Assembly: GCA_030431335.1 (NCBI GenBank)
Contig: JAUIJH010000022.1
Location: 1 to 48,698, forward strand
Length of the DNA stretch: 48,698 nt
Source: Alphaproteobacteria bacterium
GTDB taxonomy: Bacteria; Pseudomonadota; Alphaproteobacteria; Rhizobiales; Amorphaceae
Reading direction: 5' to 3'
In this document: piece after piece, positions 1-8,332 of the stretch
Layout: each line of letters begins with the position of its first letter
Position numbering within the stretch: position 1 is the first letter of the stretch
Notes under the pieces: generated by a model
What the model saw: the letters and a program-made list of their open reading frames with translations, nothing else
The model's database searches: none
Told to the model about the DNA's origin: nothing
Position numbers and translations under genes: made by a program

Positions 1-910
1 TGTCCTGCAGGAGCCAAAGGCTGATGATGACGATCACGAGGCAGATCAGGACGACGAGGACACCCAGCGCCGAGGCGCGCCCGACCTCGAAGAACTGGAA
101 GGCCTGATTGTAGATCGCGACCGAGGCGGTCTCCGTCGCGCGGCCGGGGCCCCCCTTGGTGAGGACGAAGATGGTCTCGATCTCGCGGAAGGACGACAGC
201 ACCGAAAGGGGCAGCGACACGGCGATGACCGGGCGCAGCGCCGGCAGCGTCACCCAGAAGAACGACTTGACCGGCCCCGCGCCATCGATGCGCGCCGCGT
301 CGAGCGCGTCGCGCGGTACGGCGTTGAGGCCGGCCATCAGCATGACGGTGAAGAAGGGGTAGCTCTTCCAGGCCGAGACGAAGATCACGGTGGGCAGGGC
401 CCAGGCATGGCTGCCGAGGAAGCTGATGGGCCGCTCGGCCGCGCCGGTCGACAGCAGCGCGTAGTTGATGAGGCCCGTCTCGGAATTGAGGAGGAACATC
501 CAGGCGAGGCTGGCGACGACGGCCGCTACCGCCCAGGGGCTGACGATCAGCATCCGCACCACGGCGCGGCCGGGAAAGGCGCGCGCGAGGAGAAGCGCCG
601 TCGCGAGCCCCCACACGAAGGCGAGCCCCGTGCCGACGAAGACGTACACCGCCGTCACCTTGAAGATCGTGAGGGTGCGCGGGTCGCCGAGGAGGCGCTC
701 GAAATTGCGTGTCGTGTAGTCGGCGGTCCGATCGCGCATCAGGTCGAAGAGCTCGACGTCCTGAAAGGCGAAATTCGTCATCGCGACGATCGGGTAGGCG
801 ACGAGGACGAGGATCAGGAGGGCGGCCGGCACGAGCATCCACAGGAGGAGCCGCTCGCGCTGGCGGTCGAGCCCCCGCACCGTGCGGTGCGGAGGCGTCG
901 CATGTGTCAT
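1..910 (-). CDS. CUT1 sugar ABC transporter permease (MalF/UgpA type), C-terminus cut by window edge
   Basis: Inner-membrane subunit of a carbohydrate importer. The ATG at 910 lies 4 bases after the stop of the binding-protein gene, so the two are co-transcribed. A first membrane helix follows a short basic N-terminus at about residues 22-45, and more hydrophobic segments follow. The cytoplasmic EAA-type loop that contacts the ATPase is visible in the C-terminal half (DALDAARIDGAGP, about residue 220). About 303 residues are present, close to the usual 290-310 for the family, so only the very end is missing. The second permease and the ATPase, if present, lie left of the window. The sugar cannot be told from sequence. 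The family call is firm; the substrate is unknown. Confidence 0.9.
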   Translation of the reverse strand, partial: MTHATPPHRTVRGLDRQRERLLLWMLVPAALLILVLVAYPIVAMTNFAFQDVELFDLMRDRTADYTTRNFERLLGDPRTLTIFKVTAVYVFVGTGLAFVWGLATALLLARAFPGRAVVRMLIVSPWAVAAVVASLAWMFLLNSETGLINYALLSTGAAERPISFLGSHAWALPTVIFVSAWKSYPFFTVMLMAGLNAVPRDALDAARIDGAGPVKSFFWVTLPALRPVIAVSLPLSVLSSFREIETIFVLTKGGPGRATETASVAIYNQAFQFFEVGRASALGVLVVLICLVIVIISLWLLQD

Positions 911-914
911 CGGA

Positions 915-2165
915 TCAGAAGAACTCACGGGAGAGTTCATCGTGGATCTGGTCGGTGGCCTGATCGACATCGAGCGCGCCGCTGGCGAGGCCCGAGATGC
1001 CTTCCGAGACGATGGCGGCGAACTTGTTGTATTTGTCCTCCAGGCCTTCCGGCAGGTAGGAGCGGGTCGCACGGGCGGAACTCGCCTCGAACACGGGGAT
1101 CTCGGGCCAATCGGCACGGGCCTTGTCGGTGAGCGTGCCCAGGCGCGCCGGCGGGTTACCGGACATTTCCGCGTAGGCCTGTTGCCACTCGGGGCGCTGG
1201 ACCATCTGGATGAACTTGCAGGCGAGCGCCTTGCGTTCGTCGTCGAGGGCCGCAGGGATCGTGAGCACGTTGCTCGGGCCGCCCGCCTCGTCGGGGAAGG
1301 GGAGCGGGGCGACCCGGAAGTTCTCGGAGACCGAGGATTCAGCGTCCTTCTTGAAGGCGGGCGCCCAGCTTCCGTCGATATACATCGCCGCACGGCCCTG
1401 CCAGAAGAGCTGGCGCACGTCGTTGTTGCCGATGCCGGTCGGCGTCACGCCCGCCTCGAGGAGTTCGCCGGTCATGGCAACCGCCTCGCGCAGGGCATCG
1501 CGGGAGACCGGCTCGCCGTCCTCGACCCAGCCGTGGCCGAGACCGGCGAGCACGTAGGTCAGCGCGAAGTAGGTCTGGGTGCTCTGGTCGGTGACGAAGG
1601 GGAAGCCGTACTGGTCGATGCGCCCGTCGTTGTCGCTGTCGAGCGTCAGCGCCTTGGCGGCCGCCACGAACTCTTCCGGCGTCGTCGGCACGGCGATACC
1701 GGCGGCATCCAGCATTTGCGCGTTATAGAAGAGGCCCCAGCCGTAGCCGAGCAGCAGCTGGCCGTAGACCTGGCCGTCGCGGCGCATCTGCTGCTGGGCG
1801 CTGATGAAGTCCTCTTCCTTCCAGTCGATCTCGGCCAGGCAGGCATCGAGCGGCTCGAGGAAGCCCGAATCGGCGAAGCCGAACATGAAGCGCGCCGAAA
1901 TGTGGGCGATGTCCGGCGGATTGCCGGCGACGAAGCGGGTCGTCAACTGGTCGTGGTGATCGCCGAAGGGGGCACCGACGAGCTTGATGGTGTGGCCGGG
2001 GTTCTCCTCGGCAAACGCCTCGGCGGCCGCCTTCCACCACACGCCGAAGCCCTCTTGGAGCTGGTAGGTGGGAAGCTCGAGTTCGGCAGCATTGGCGAGC
2101 GAAAACGGTGCAGTCAGCACCATCGTGGCAGCGAGTGCCATCGTCGGCAAACGGCAGGCTGGCAT
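915..2165 (-). CDS. CUT1 ABC transporter sugar-binding protein (family 1 extracellular)
   Basis: Periplasmic solute-binding protein that delivers a sugar to the permease encoded just downstream. The start at 2165 is preferred over an in-frame ATG at 2237: it has an AAGGA ribosome site 8 bases upstream and begins directly with a signal peptide (MPACRLPTMALAATMVL, cleavage near SLANA-AE). The protein has 416 residues, normal for the MalE/UgpB class. The family-1 hallmark region follows in the N-terminal third (PPDIAHISARF), and a GRAAMYIDGSWA segment lies in the middle. It is the first gene of its operon and diverges from the SorC-type regulator at 2277, which probably controls it. The ligand is unassigned. 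Confidence 0.92.
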   Translation of the reverse strand: MPACRLPTMALAATMVLTAPFSLANAAELELPTYQLQEGFGVWWKAAAEAFAEENPGHTIKLVGAPFGDHHDQLTTRFVAGNPPDIAHISARFMFGFADSGFLEPLDACLAEIDWKEEDFISAQQQMRRDGQVYGQLLLGYGWGLFYNAQMLDAAGIAVPTTPEEFVAAAKALTLDSDNDGRIDQYGFPFVTDQSTQTYFALTYVLAGLGHGWVEDGEPVSRDALREAVAMTGELLEAGVTPTGIGNNDVRQLFWQGRAAMYIDGSWAPAFKKDAESSVSENFRVAPLPFPDEAGGPSNVLTIPAALDDERKALACKFIQMVQRPEWQQAYAEMSGNPPARLGTLTDKARADWPEIPVFEASSARATRSYLPEGLEDKYNKFAAIVSEGISGLASGALDVDQATDQIHDELSREFF

Positions 2166-2229
2166 GGGCAGGGTCCTTCGCGGGTTCCGATCAACTGTCG
2201 GCCGCAATATTGATATTCTGTGACGTTGG

Positions 2230-2244
2230 TGAGACAAAATCTCA
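2230..2244. promoter_or_regulatory. Candidate operator between the sugar ABC operon and its SorC-type regulator
   Basis: Perfect inverted repeat TGAGA-N5-TCTCA in the 111-base divergent gap (2166-2276), about 65 bases before the binding-protein start and 33 bases before the regulator start. It is the only clean palindrome seen in this gap. A site here could serve both promoters. Assignment to the neighbouring regulator is inference. Confidence 0.4.
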
Positions 2245-2276
2245 TTATTCGTTCAAGTGCAAGGCATCGACGCGCG

Positions 2277-3215
2277 ATGAAAAACGACCACGATCTGATG
2301 CTGCGCGCGGCGTGGGCTCATTTTATCGAGGGTCGCACGCAGGACGCCGTGGCGAAGGAACTCGGCCTGACACGGGCCAAGACCAACCGCCTCATCTCCG
2401 AGTGTCGCGATTTGGGCCTCGTGCGGATCGGGATCGACAGCGAAGCGCGAATCGCGGTGCGCGAAGAGCGTGCGCTCAAGGACCGCTTCGGCCTGCAGGA
2501 CGTGTGGGTCGTTCCGAGGGCCGACAGCGAGGAGGCGGCGGTCCGAACGGTGGGAGCCAGCGCCGGGGCCTATGTGTCGGAGCACCTCGGCCCCGACGAG
2601 ACCCTGGCGATCGGGTGGGGCCGCACCTTGAGTGCCTCCATCGCGGGGCTGCAGCCGCGCAAGGCGCAGGGGAACCGGGTCGTGACGCTGCTCGGCGGCA
2701 TGGTCCGCGGCAACGGGCTGAATTCGTTCGACATTGCCTCGCGCTATGCGCGGACCCTCGCCGGGGAGTGCTGCTACCTGATCGCCCCGCGCGTCGCCGA
2801 GAGCGAGGAGCAGGCACGCAACCTCCTTGCGCAAGAGCACGTGCGCGAGGCGCTCGCCATCGCGGCGCAAGCGGATCTTGCGCTGATCGGGATCGACGAT
2901 CTCAGCAGCGCGAGCACGCTCAGCCGGATGGGGCAGTTCAGCAAGGCCGAATATGACGAGTTGAAGCGGCAGGGCGCCGTCAGCATCTTGCAGGGTGTGG
3001 CGCTGGATCGCGATGGCAACGTGATCGCCCATCCGATCGCGGCACGGACGGTCGGCCTCGACCCGGCGACCTTTGCCGAGATTCCGCGCCGCATCGTCGC
3101 CGCCAGCGGATCGCGGAAGACAGCCTGCATTCGTGCCACCCTGAAGGGCGGGCACTGCAACATTCTGATCACCGATGAGCCCACGGCAGAAGCGGTTTTG
3201 CAGCTCGCGCCGTGA
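2277..3215 (+). CDS. SorC/DeoR-type sugar-binding transcriptional regulator
   Basis: Predicted sugar-responsive DNA-binding protein of 312 residues, the usual SorC-family length. A helix-turn-helix sits at about residues 8-45 (HFIEGRTQDAVAKELGLTR, then TNRLISECRDLGLVRI). The rest matches the SorC effector domain, which is related to phosphosugar isomerases: GPDETLAIGWGRTLSA, TLLGGMVRGNG, and a later DLALIGIDDL segment. The start at 2277 is chosen because the helix-turn-helix begins soon after; an in-frame ATG at 2220 would put the N-terminus across the candidate operator. It diverges from the CUT1 operon at 2165 and most likely senses the imported sugar or its phosphate. Repressor or activator mode cannot be read from sequence. 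Confidence 0.9.
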   Translation: MKNDHDLMLRAAWAHFIEGRTQDAVAKELGLTRAKTNRLISECRDLGLVRIGIDSEARIAVREERALKDRFGLQDVWVVPRADSEEAAVRTVGASAGAYVSEHLGPDETLAIGWGRTLSASIAGLQPRKAQGNRVVTLLGGMVRGNGLNSFDIASRYARTLAGECCYLIAPRVAESEEQARNLLAQEHVREALAIAAQADLALIGIDDLSSASTLSRMGQFSKAEYDELKRQGAVSILQGVALDRDGNVIAHPIAARTVGLDPATFAEIPRRIVAASGSRKTACIRATLKGGHCNILITDEPTAEAVLQLAP

Positions 3216-3256
3216 GGGTGGCGGCCACGGTGAGGGCGGCCTTCACATGCACCGCG

Positions 3257-4513
3257 TCAGCCGCAAGCGGCGGCGCGGGCGAGGAGAAAATCCTTTTCCC
3301 GCGCGTTGCGGGTGAGGTTGGCCGCTGCCTCGAATTCGCTGCGCGCTTCGGCCAATCGCCCGGCGCGGAACAGGAAATCGCCCCTGGCCGCCGGCAACGG
3401 CGCATAGTTGCGCAGCGCGGCGGCGTCGGCGATCTCGTCCACCAGCCGCAGCCCCTCCTCGGGCCCGAAGGCCATGCTGTGGGCGACCGCCCGGTTAAGA
3501 TCGACCACCGGGGAGGGCATCACCGCTCGCAGCCGGTCGTAGAGCGCCGCGATATGAGGCCAGTCGGTCTCTTCGGCGCGGCGCGCACGGGCATGGCACG
3601 CTGCGAGCGCGGCCTGTAGCGCATAGGGGCCATCGCCCCCGAGCGTCTCGGCGCGGGCCAGCGCATCGAGGCCCCTGCGGATCAGCAGCCGGTCCCAGCG
3701 TGCGCGGTTCTGCTCGGTGAGGGTCAGGAGGGTGCCGTCCGGCCCCACGCGGGCGGGTAGGCGCGAGGCCTGGATTTCCATCAGGGACAGCAGGCCGAAT
3801 ACTTCGGCGTCGCCGGGCATCAGCCCGGCCAGGATGCGGCCCAGCCGCTGCGCCTCCATGCAAAGGCTCGGCCGGACGAGATCGTCGCCCGCCGTGGCGG
3901 CATAGCCTTCGTTGAAGATCAGATAGATTACCTCGAGGACGGAGGAGAGCCGTGCCGCGCGTTCGGCGCCGCGCGGCACCTCGAAGCGCAAACCGGCCTT
4001 TCCGATCGTTTGCTTCGCGCGGACGATGCGCTGGGCGATCGTCGCCTCGCTCGACAGGAAGGCGCGGGCGATCTCGTCCGTCGTCAGGCCGCCGACGACA
4101 CGGAGCGTCAGCGCCGCGCGGGCATCGGCCGAAAGGGCCGGGTGGCAGGCCGTGAAGATGAGGCCGAGCAACTCGTCGCCGAGATCGTCGTCCATGGCCA
4201 CTTCGATTGCCTCGGCTGCGTCGTCGAACGTGCCGTCCAGCTCCCGCGCAAGCGCCGCATCCTTGCGCTCGCGCATCTTGTCGCGACGGAGCGCGTCGAT
4301 GGCGCGGCGTTTGGCCGTCGTCATCAGCCACGCGCCGGGGTTGGCCGGAACGCCGGTCCTCGGCCACTCGGACAAGGCGACGACCAGGGCGTCCTGCGCC
4401 AGCTCCTCCGCCCGGTCGACGCTGCGCACCACACGCACGAGACCCGCGATAAGCCTGGCCCGTTCGGTGCGGACGATCGCTTCGATTGTCTGGTGCGACT
4501 CGCCTGTCGTCAT
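3257..4513 (-). CDS. ECF42-type RNA polymerase sigma factor with long C-terminal extension
   Basis: Extracytoplasmic-function sigma factor of 418 residues. Region 2 lies at about residues 15-85 (RAEELAQDALVVALSEWP, then NPGAWLMTTAKRRAIDALRR). Region 4 lies at about 125-180 (LTLRVVGGLTTDEIARAFL, then IAQRIVRAKQTI). The remaining 230 residues are the helical, TPR-like extension typical of group ECF42 (VIYLIFNEGYAAT, then ALYDRL and VVDLNRAVA). In this group the extension takes the place of an anti-sigma factor, and the gene normally sits beside a DGPF/YCII gene. That arrangement is present: the DGPF gene ends 58 bases upstream on the same strand. Known members serve stress or secondary-metabolism regulons; the role here is not known. 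Confidence 0.93.
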   Translation of the reverse strand: MTTGESHQTIEAIVRTERARLIAGLVRVVRSVDRAEELAQDALVVALSEWPRTGVPANPGAWLMTTAKRRAIDALRRDKMRERKDAALARELDGTFDDAAEAIEVAMDDDLGDELLGLIFTACHPALSADARAALTLRVVGGLTTDEIARAFLSSEATIAQRIVRAKQTIGKAGLRFEVPRGAERAARLSSVLEVIYLIFNEGYAATAGDDLVRPSLCMEAQRLGRILAGLMPGDAEVFGLLSLMEIQASRLPARVGPDGTLLTLTEQNRARWDRLLIRRGLDALARAETLGGDGPYALQAALAACHARARRAEETDWPHIAALYDRLRAVMPSPVVDLNRAVAHSMAFGPEEGLRLVDEIADAAALRNYAPLPAARGDFLFRAGRLAEARSEFEAAANLTRNAREKDFLLARAAACG

Positions 4514-4571
4514 GCCGCCTTGTCGGCCAAAGCCATCGGGGAGGCAAGCCGGCTCAGTTGCCGTCGAGCCG

Positions 4572-4991
4572 TTAGTACGTGCGGTCGTGGGTGTCGCTGG
4601 CCTCCGCGGTCGGCGTCAGGATTTCTTGCAGATCATCCATCTCGTACAGCGGCCGGATTTCGATCTCGCTCGGCCCCAGCATGGGGTTGGGGCAGCGCTT
4701 CACCCAGGCGACCGCCTCTTCCATGTCCTTGACTTCCCAGAGCCAGAAGCCGGCGACCAACTCGCGGGTCTCCGCGAAGGGGCCATCGATGACCGTGCGG
4801 CCGGGTCCGTCGAACGCCACGCGCTTGCCTTGCGAGGAGGGCTTGAGACCGTCGCCGGCGAGCATGACGCCGGCCTTCACCAGTTCATCGTTGTACTTGC
4901 CCATCGCCTCGAACATCGCTTTCGTCTCGGCCGTGGGCTGGAGGCCGCCTTCGCTGTCTTCGGTCGCCTTCACCAACACCATCACACGCAT
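4572..4991 (-). CDS. YCII-related DGPF-domain protein, ECF42 partner
   Basis: Small cytoplasmic protein of 139 residues with a dimeric ferredoxin-like fold, expected from the family. It contains the naming motif in the form IDGPFAETRELVAGFW at about residues 68-83, and the usual N-terminal MRVMVLVKATEDSE strand. The start has an AGGGAG ribosome site 8 bases upstream. It precedes the ECF42 sigma gene in the same direction with a 58-base gap, the standard pairing. DGPF proteins are typical ECF42 targets; whether they are enzymes or regulators is unsettled. It is preceded by a candidate ECF42 promoter at 5038-5065. Confidence 0.93.
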   Translation of the reverse strand: MRVMVLVKATEDSEGGLQPTAETKAMFEAMGKYNDELVKAGVMLAGDGLKPSSQGKRVAFDGPGRTVIDGPFAETRELVAGFWLWEVKDMEEAVAWVKRCPNPMLGPSEIEIRPLYEMDDLQEILTPTAEASDTHDRTY

Positions 4992-5037
4992 CGTCTGTCT
5001 CCCTGTTTGGGCTGGCCATCCCGGCCACGCATAGACA

Positions 5038-5065
5038 CAACGAACGAGGTCCGCGCGATTCGACA
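5038..5065 (-). promoter_or_regulatory. Candidate ECF42-dependent promoter of the DGPF-sigma operon
   Basis: Read on the minus strand, TGTCGA (5065-5060) is followed after 17 bases by CGTTG (5042-5038), about 47 bases before the DGPF start codon. A TGTCGA -35 element with a CG-type -10 element is, as I recall, the pattern reported for ECF42 promoters. If real, the sigma factor reads its own operon. The -10 is weak and its placement is uncertain. Confidence 0.45.
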
Positions 5066-5166
5066 GCGCCTCTCAATTTTTTTGAATGGCCGCGGGGCCA
5101 GCGTGTCCGTCCCTGCGATGGCGCGACGGAATGCGCGCCGGCACAGCGGCGGGCTCCCTTCGGCGC

Positions 5167-5937
5167 CTAGAGGATTTGCGCGAGGAACGCCTTGGTGCGG
5201 GCGTGTTGCGGGTTGCCGAAGAATTCCTGCGGCGGCGCGTGCTCGACGATCTCGCCGTCCGCCATGAAGATCACCCGGTGCGCGACAGCCTCGGCGAAGC
5301 CCATCTCGTGGGTGACGCAGATCATCGTCATGCCTTCCGACGCGAGCCAGATCATGGTGTCGAGAACCTCCTTGACCATTTCCGGATCGAGGGCGGAGGT
5401 CGGCTCGTCGAACAGCATCAGCTTGGGCGACATGCAAAGGGCCCGCGCGATCGCGACCCGTTGCTGCTGGCCGCCCGAAAGCTGCGCGGGGAACTTGTTC
5501 GCCTGGTCGGCGATGCGCACGCGTTCCAGATAGGTCATCGCCGTTGCCTCGGCCTCGGCGCGCGCGACGCCCCTCACTTTCATCGGCGCGAGCATGCAAT
5601 TGGCGAGGACCGTCATGTGAGGGAACAGGTTGAACTGCTGAAAGACCATGCCGATGTCGCGCCGGACGATCTCGGAGGCGCTCTTGTTGGCGCCCATGGT
5701 GACGCCTTCCACGACGACTTCGCCTTCGTTGATCGGCTCGATCATGTTGATGCAGCGGATGAGCGTCGACTTGCCGGACCCGGACGGGCCGCAGACCACG
5801 ATCCGCTCGCCGGCATGGACATCGAGATCGATGCCGTGCAGCGCGCGGAAGGAGCCGAAATACTTCGACACCCGGCGCATCGAAACCAGCGGTTCGCCGG
5901 CATCGACCTCGGTTTGCGCGAGGGAGGTGGTGGACAT
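5167..5937 (-). CDS. Polar amino-acid ABC transporter ATP-binding protein (GlnQ/HisP type)
   Basis: Cytoplasmic ATPase of 256 residues that powers the importer made by the two permeases upstream. Walker A is GPSGSGKST at about residues 48-56, the Q-loop region is [13 protein letters not shown], the signature is [15 protein letters not shown], Walker B is [15 protein letters not shown], and the switch histidine is in [10 protein letters not shown]. All catalytic positions are intact. The start ATG at 5937 has AGGAG 8 bases upstream, and that ribosome site overlaps the stop region of the preceding permease, so translation is probably coupled. It is the last gene of the operon BKACE, binding protein, permease, permease, ATPase. 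Confidence 0.96.
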   Translation of the reverse strand: MSTTSLAQTEVDAGEPLVSMRRVSKYFGSFRALHGIDLDVHAGERIVVCGPSGSGKSTLIRCINMIEPINEGEVVVEGVTMGANKSASEIVRRDIGMVFQQFNLFPHMTVLANCMLAPMKVRGVARAEAEATAMTYLERVRIADQANKFPAQLSGGQQQRVAIARALCMSPKLMLFDEPTSALDPEMVKEVLDTMIWLASEGMTMICVTHEMGFAEAVAHRVIFMADGEIVEHAPPQEFFGNPQHARTKAFLAQIL

Positions 5938-5948
5938 GGTCGTATCTC

Positions 5949-6602
5949 CTAGCGCGAAGCCGCCGCCATGCGGTGCTCCATCCGCGTGCTCCAGAACGAC
6001 AGCGGCCAGCACAGGGCGAAGTACATGAGGCCGACAACGCCGTAGACGATCATTGGCTGATAGGTGGCGTTGGTGATGTACTGCCCGCTGCGCATCAGCT
6101 CGGTGAAGCCGACGATGGAGGCGAGCGACGTTCCCTTGATGAGTTGCACCAGGAAGCCGATCGTGGCCGGCAGCGAGATCCTGAGCGCCTGCGGCAGCAC
6201 GATGTAGCGCATCCGGTGGCGATAGGAGAGACTGAGCGCAAAGGCGGCCTCCGACTGCCCGGTCGGCACCGCCTGGATGCAGCCGCGCCAGATCTCCCCC
6301 AGGAACGCGCTGGCGTGGCAGGTGTAGGCGACGCTGATTGCGACCCAGGGGTTGACGTTGATGCCCAGGATGCCGATCCCGAAATATACGAGGAAGAGCT
6401 GCATCAGCAGCGGCGTCCCCTGAAAGATTTCGATGAGGTATTTGGCCGGCAGGCGCAGGAGCCGCTTGGGCGAGACGCGGCACAATGCGATCGCCAGTCC
6501 GCCGACCGCACCGCCCACGAAGGCGACCGCCGCGATCAAGACCGTCCACTGCAGGCCAACGAGCAGCAGAATGAAATCGTCGAGCCCGAAGATTCTAACC
6601 AT
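5949..6602 (-). CDS. Polar amino-acid ABC transporter permease (HisM type)
   Basis: Inner-membrane channel subunit of 217 residues. The first long helix covers about residues 10-35 ([19 protein letters not shown]). The conserved HisM/GlnP signature [18 protein letters not shown] is present, and the EAA loop appears as [25 protein letters not shown]. It forms a heterodimer with the permease encoded 8 bases upstream. The ATG at 6602 fits the usual N-terminus. The substrate is a polar amino acid or related amine or organic ion; the BKACE gene upstream suggests an unusual carbon source. Confidence 0.94.
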   Translation of the reverse strand: MVRIFGLDDFILLLVGLQWTVLIAAVAFVGGAVGGLAIALCRVSPKRLLRLPAKYLIEIFQGTPLLMQLFLVYFGIGILGINVNPWVAISVAYTCHASAFLGEIWRGCIQAVPTGQSEAAFALSLSYRHRMRYIVLPQALRISLPATIGFLVQLIKGTSLASIVGFTELMRSGQYITNATYQPMIVYGVVGLMYFALCWPLSFWSTRMEHRMAAASR

Positions 6603-6610
6603 TTCTGCCG

Positions 6611-7288
6611 TTACCGGATTGGGTAGGAGAAGAGGATGCGGTCGAGCAGATTGAATAGCCTCGTGAATATGCTGGACATGATCAGGTACATTGCGGTGGC
6701 GATGAAATAGATCTCGAAGCTGCGGAAGGTCACCGAATCGAGCCGCTGCGCCACCGCGGTGAGCTCCGAGGCGGAGATCGCCGAGGCGATGCTCGACGTC
6801 AGCAGCAGCAGGATGAATTGGCTCGTCAGCGCCGGGTAGATCGCCCGCATCGCCGGCGTGAAGATCACGTAGCGGAAGATCTGCAGCGGCTTCAGGCCGA
6901 GCGCGAACCCGGCTTCCCACTGGCCTTTGCCGATGGACGCGACACCGCCGCGCATGATTTCCGCCGCATAGGCCCCGCCGTTCAGCGCCAGGGCGACCAG
7001 CGCGGCGGTGTTGGGGCTCATGCGGATGCCCAGGCTCGGCAGCCCGAAGAAAAAGAAGTAGAGCTGCAGGAGAAACGGCGTGTTGCGGATGACCTCGATA
7101 TAGCCGATCGCGATCCAGCGCGCCGGGGCGATCCTCGAGGTGCGCGCCTGCAGCGTCACGACGGCAATAATGGTCGCCGCAACCATCGACAGGGCCGACA
7201 GTTGCAGCGTCATCAGCGCGCCGTCGAGGAGCAGCCCAATGTTGTCCCAGACGACGCTGAAGTCGAATTCGTAGGTCAAGATCTCCAC
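6611..7288 (-). CDS. Polar amino-acid ABC transporter permease (HisQ type)
   Basis: Second permease subunit, 225 residues, starting with GTG at 7288. It shows the same family signature (YIEVIRNTPFLLQLYFFFFG) and the EAA loop QWEAGFALGLKPLQIFRYV. The similarity to the next gene reflects the usual ancient duplication of these paired permeases. It lies 64 bases after the binding-protein gene, and a strong stem-loop fills that gap. No ribosome site is obvious beyond a GAGG about 6 bases before the GTG. Confidence 0.94.
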   Translation of the reverse strand: MEILTYEFDFSVVWDNIGLLLDGALMTLQLSALSMVAATIIAVVTLQARTSRIAPARWIAIGYIEVIRNTPFLLQLYFFFFGLPSLGIRMSPNTAALVALALNGGAYAAEIMRGGVASIGKGQWEAGFALGLKPLQIFRYVIFTPAMRAIYPALTSQFILLLLTSSIASAISASELTAVAQRLDSVTFRSFEIYFIATAMYLIMSSIFTRLFNLLDRILFSYPIR

Positions 7289-7303
7289 GGGCCTCGCGTT
7301 GAC

Positions 7304-7333
7304 TGGCAGCCGCGAACGACGGCGCGACTGCCA
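7304..7333 (-). promoter_or_regulatory. Intercistronic RNA stem-loop after the amino-acid binding-protein gene
   Basis: The minus-strand transcript can form an 11-base-pair stem (TGGCAGTCGCG pairing with CGCGGCTGCCA, one G-U pair) with an 8-base loop. No T-tract follows, so it looks like an mRNA-stabilising or partial-termination structure rather than a full terminator. It would favour binding-protein mRNA over the permease part of the operon. Confidence 0.6.
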
Positions 7334-7352
7334 CCAAAATCAGCCGGGCGGA

Positions 7353-8192
7353 CTATTGATCCGTGGTGAAGGGAATTTCCGGCAGCGAGCTGGGGAATTC
7401 CGGATGTTCCGAACCCAGCCAGCGCAGGCTGATCTCGTTCAATTCGCCGCTTTCCTCGATGCGATCGAGAAAATCGTTCAGGTACTCGTTGAATTCCTTG
7501 TCGCCCTTGCGGGTGGCGATGCCGGTCCATTGGTTGTTGACCACTATCTTGGATTCGAGGTCGTGGCCGGGGTTGGATTCATCGAGCATCTTGAGCGGGA
7601 AGATGGCAAGGCCCACGGCGTCTGCCTGGCCCGACAGCACGGCCTGCACGGCCGAGGCGTCATCGTCAAAGCGCAGGATCTGCGTGTCGGAAGGGGCATT
7701 TTCGGTGACCGCGATGTCGATCACGTTGCCGCGGTTCACCGCGACGCGCATTCCGGCAAGGTCCTTGTAGTCCGAAATATCCTTGTCCTTGCTGGCGACG
7801 ACAAGGTTGACGTTGGCGACGTAGGGCCGGGTGAACTGCACGACCTTCGCCCGGTCGGGAAACATGCCCATCGACGCGACGAGGAGATCCACCTTGCCGG
7901 TCAGCAGCGTCGGGATACGGCTGGTCACGATGACGCGCTCGTATTCCGGTTTGACGCCAAGATCCTTGGCGAGAAGTTCGGTCACGTCGATGTCGACGCC
8001 GACGGGCTGGCCTTTTGCATCGGTGAAGCCCCAAGGCGGCTCGCCGCCCAGCACACCGACGCGGATCGTGCCGCGCTCCTTGATATCGTCCAGCGTGCCA
8101 GCGCTCGCCATGGTCGGAATCATGCCAGCAGTAACGACTGCAGTGATGACGCCAAGCATCGTGCGACGCGTTGCTTTTCCAAGCTTATGCAT
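7353..8192 (-). CDS. Periplasmic amino-acid-type ABC substrate-binding protein (family 3)
   Basis: Solute receptor of 279 residues. The N-terminal signal sequence (MHKLGKATRRTMLGVITAV, cleavage near MASAG) carries a twin arginine but otherwise looks like a Sec signal. Family-3 hallmarks are GTIRVGVLGGEPPWGFTDAKG, the GVDIDVTELLAKDLG segment, and the DLLVASMGMFPDRAKVVQFT block that lines the ligand site. The ATG has an AGGGAGAA ribosome site. It follows the BKACE gene by 140 bases on the same strand and precedes the two permeases. Context suggests an amine-bearing or 3-oxo-acid-yielding substrate, but the ligand cannot be read directly. Confidence 0.93.
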   Translation of the reverse strand: MHKLGKATRRTMLGVITAVVTAGMIPTMASAGTLDDIKERGTIRVGVLGGEPPWGFTDAKGQPVGVDIDVTELLAKDLGVKPEYERVIVTSRIPTLLTGKVDLLVASMGMFPDRAKVVQFTRPYVANVNLVVASKDKDISDYKDLAGMRVAVNRGNVIDIAVTENAPSDTQILRFDDDASAVQAVLSGQADAVGLAIFPLKMLDESNPGHDLESKIVVNNQWTGIATRKGDKEFNEYLNDFLDRIEESGELNEISLRWLGSEHPEFPSSLPEIPFTTDQ

Positions 8193-8271
8193 TGTTTTCT
8201 CCCTGTTCTTACGCGAGCAGCTTTTGTTTTGTTGACGGCCTCGCTGCGAAAGCCGCCGGGCGGTGGAACGA

Positions 8272-8285
8272 ATTTGCTCGCAAAT
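8272..8285. promoter_or_regulatory. Palindrome upstream of the amino-acid ABC genes, possible operator
   Basis: Perfect inverted repeat ATTTGC-TC-GCAAAT in the 140-base gap between the BKACE stop and the binding-protein start, about 80 bases before the start. It sits in a spot suited to an internal promoter. No regulator is assigned. Confidence 0.35.
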
Positions 8286-8332
8286 GTCGTCTCCGCCTCG
8301 GAGCCGGATCGGTTGCCCCGGAGGGCGCGGCG

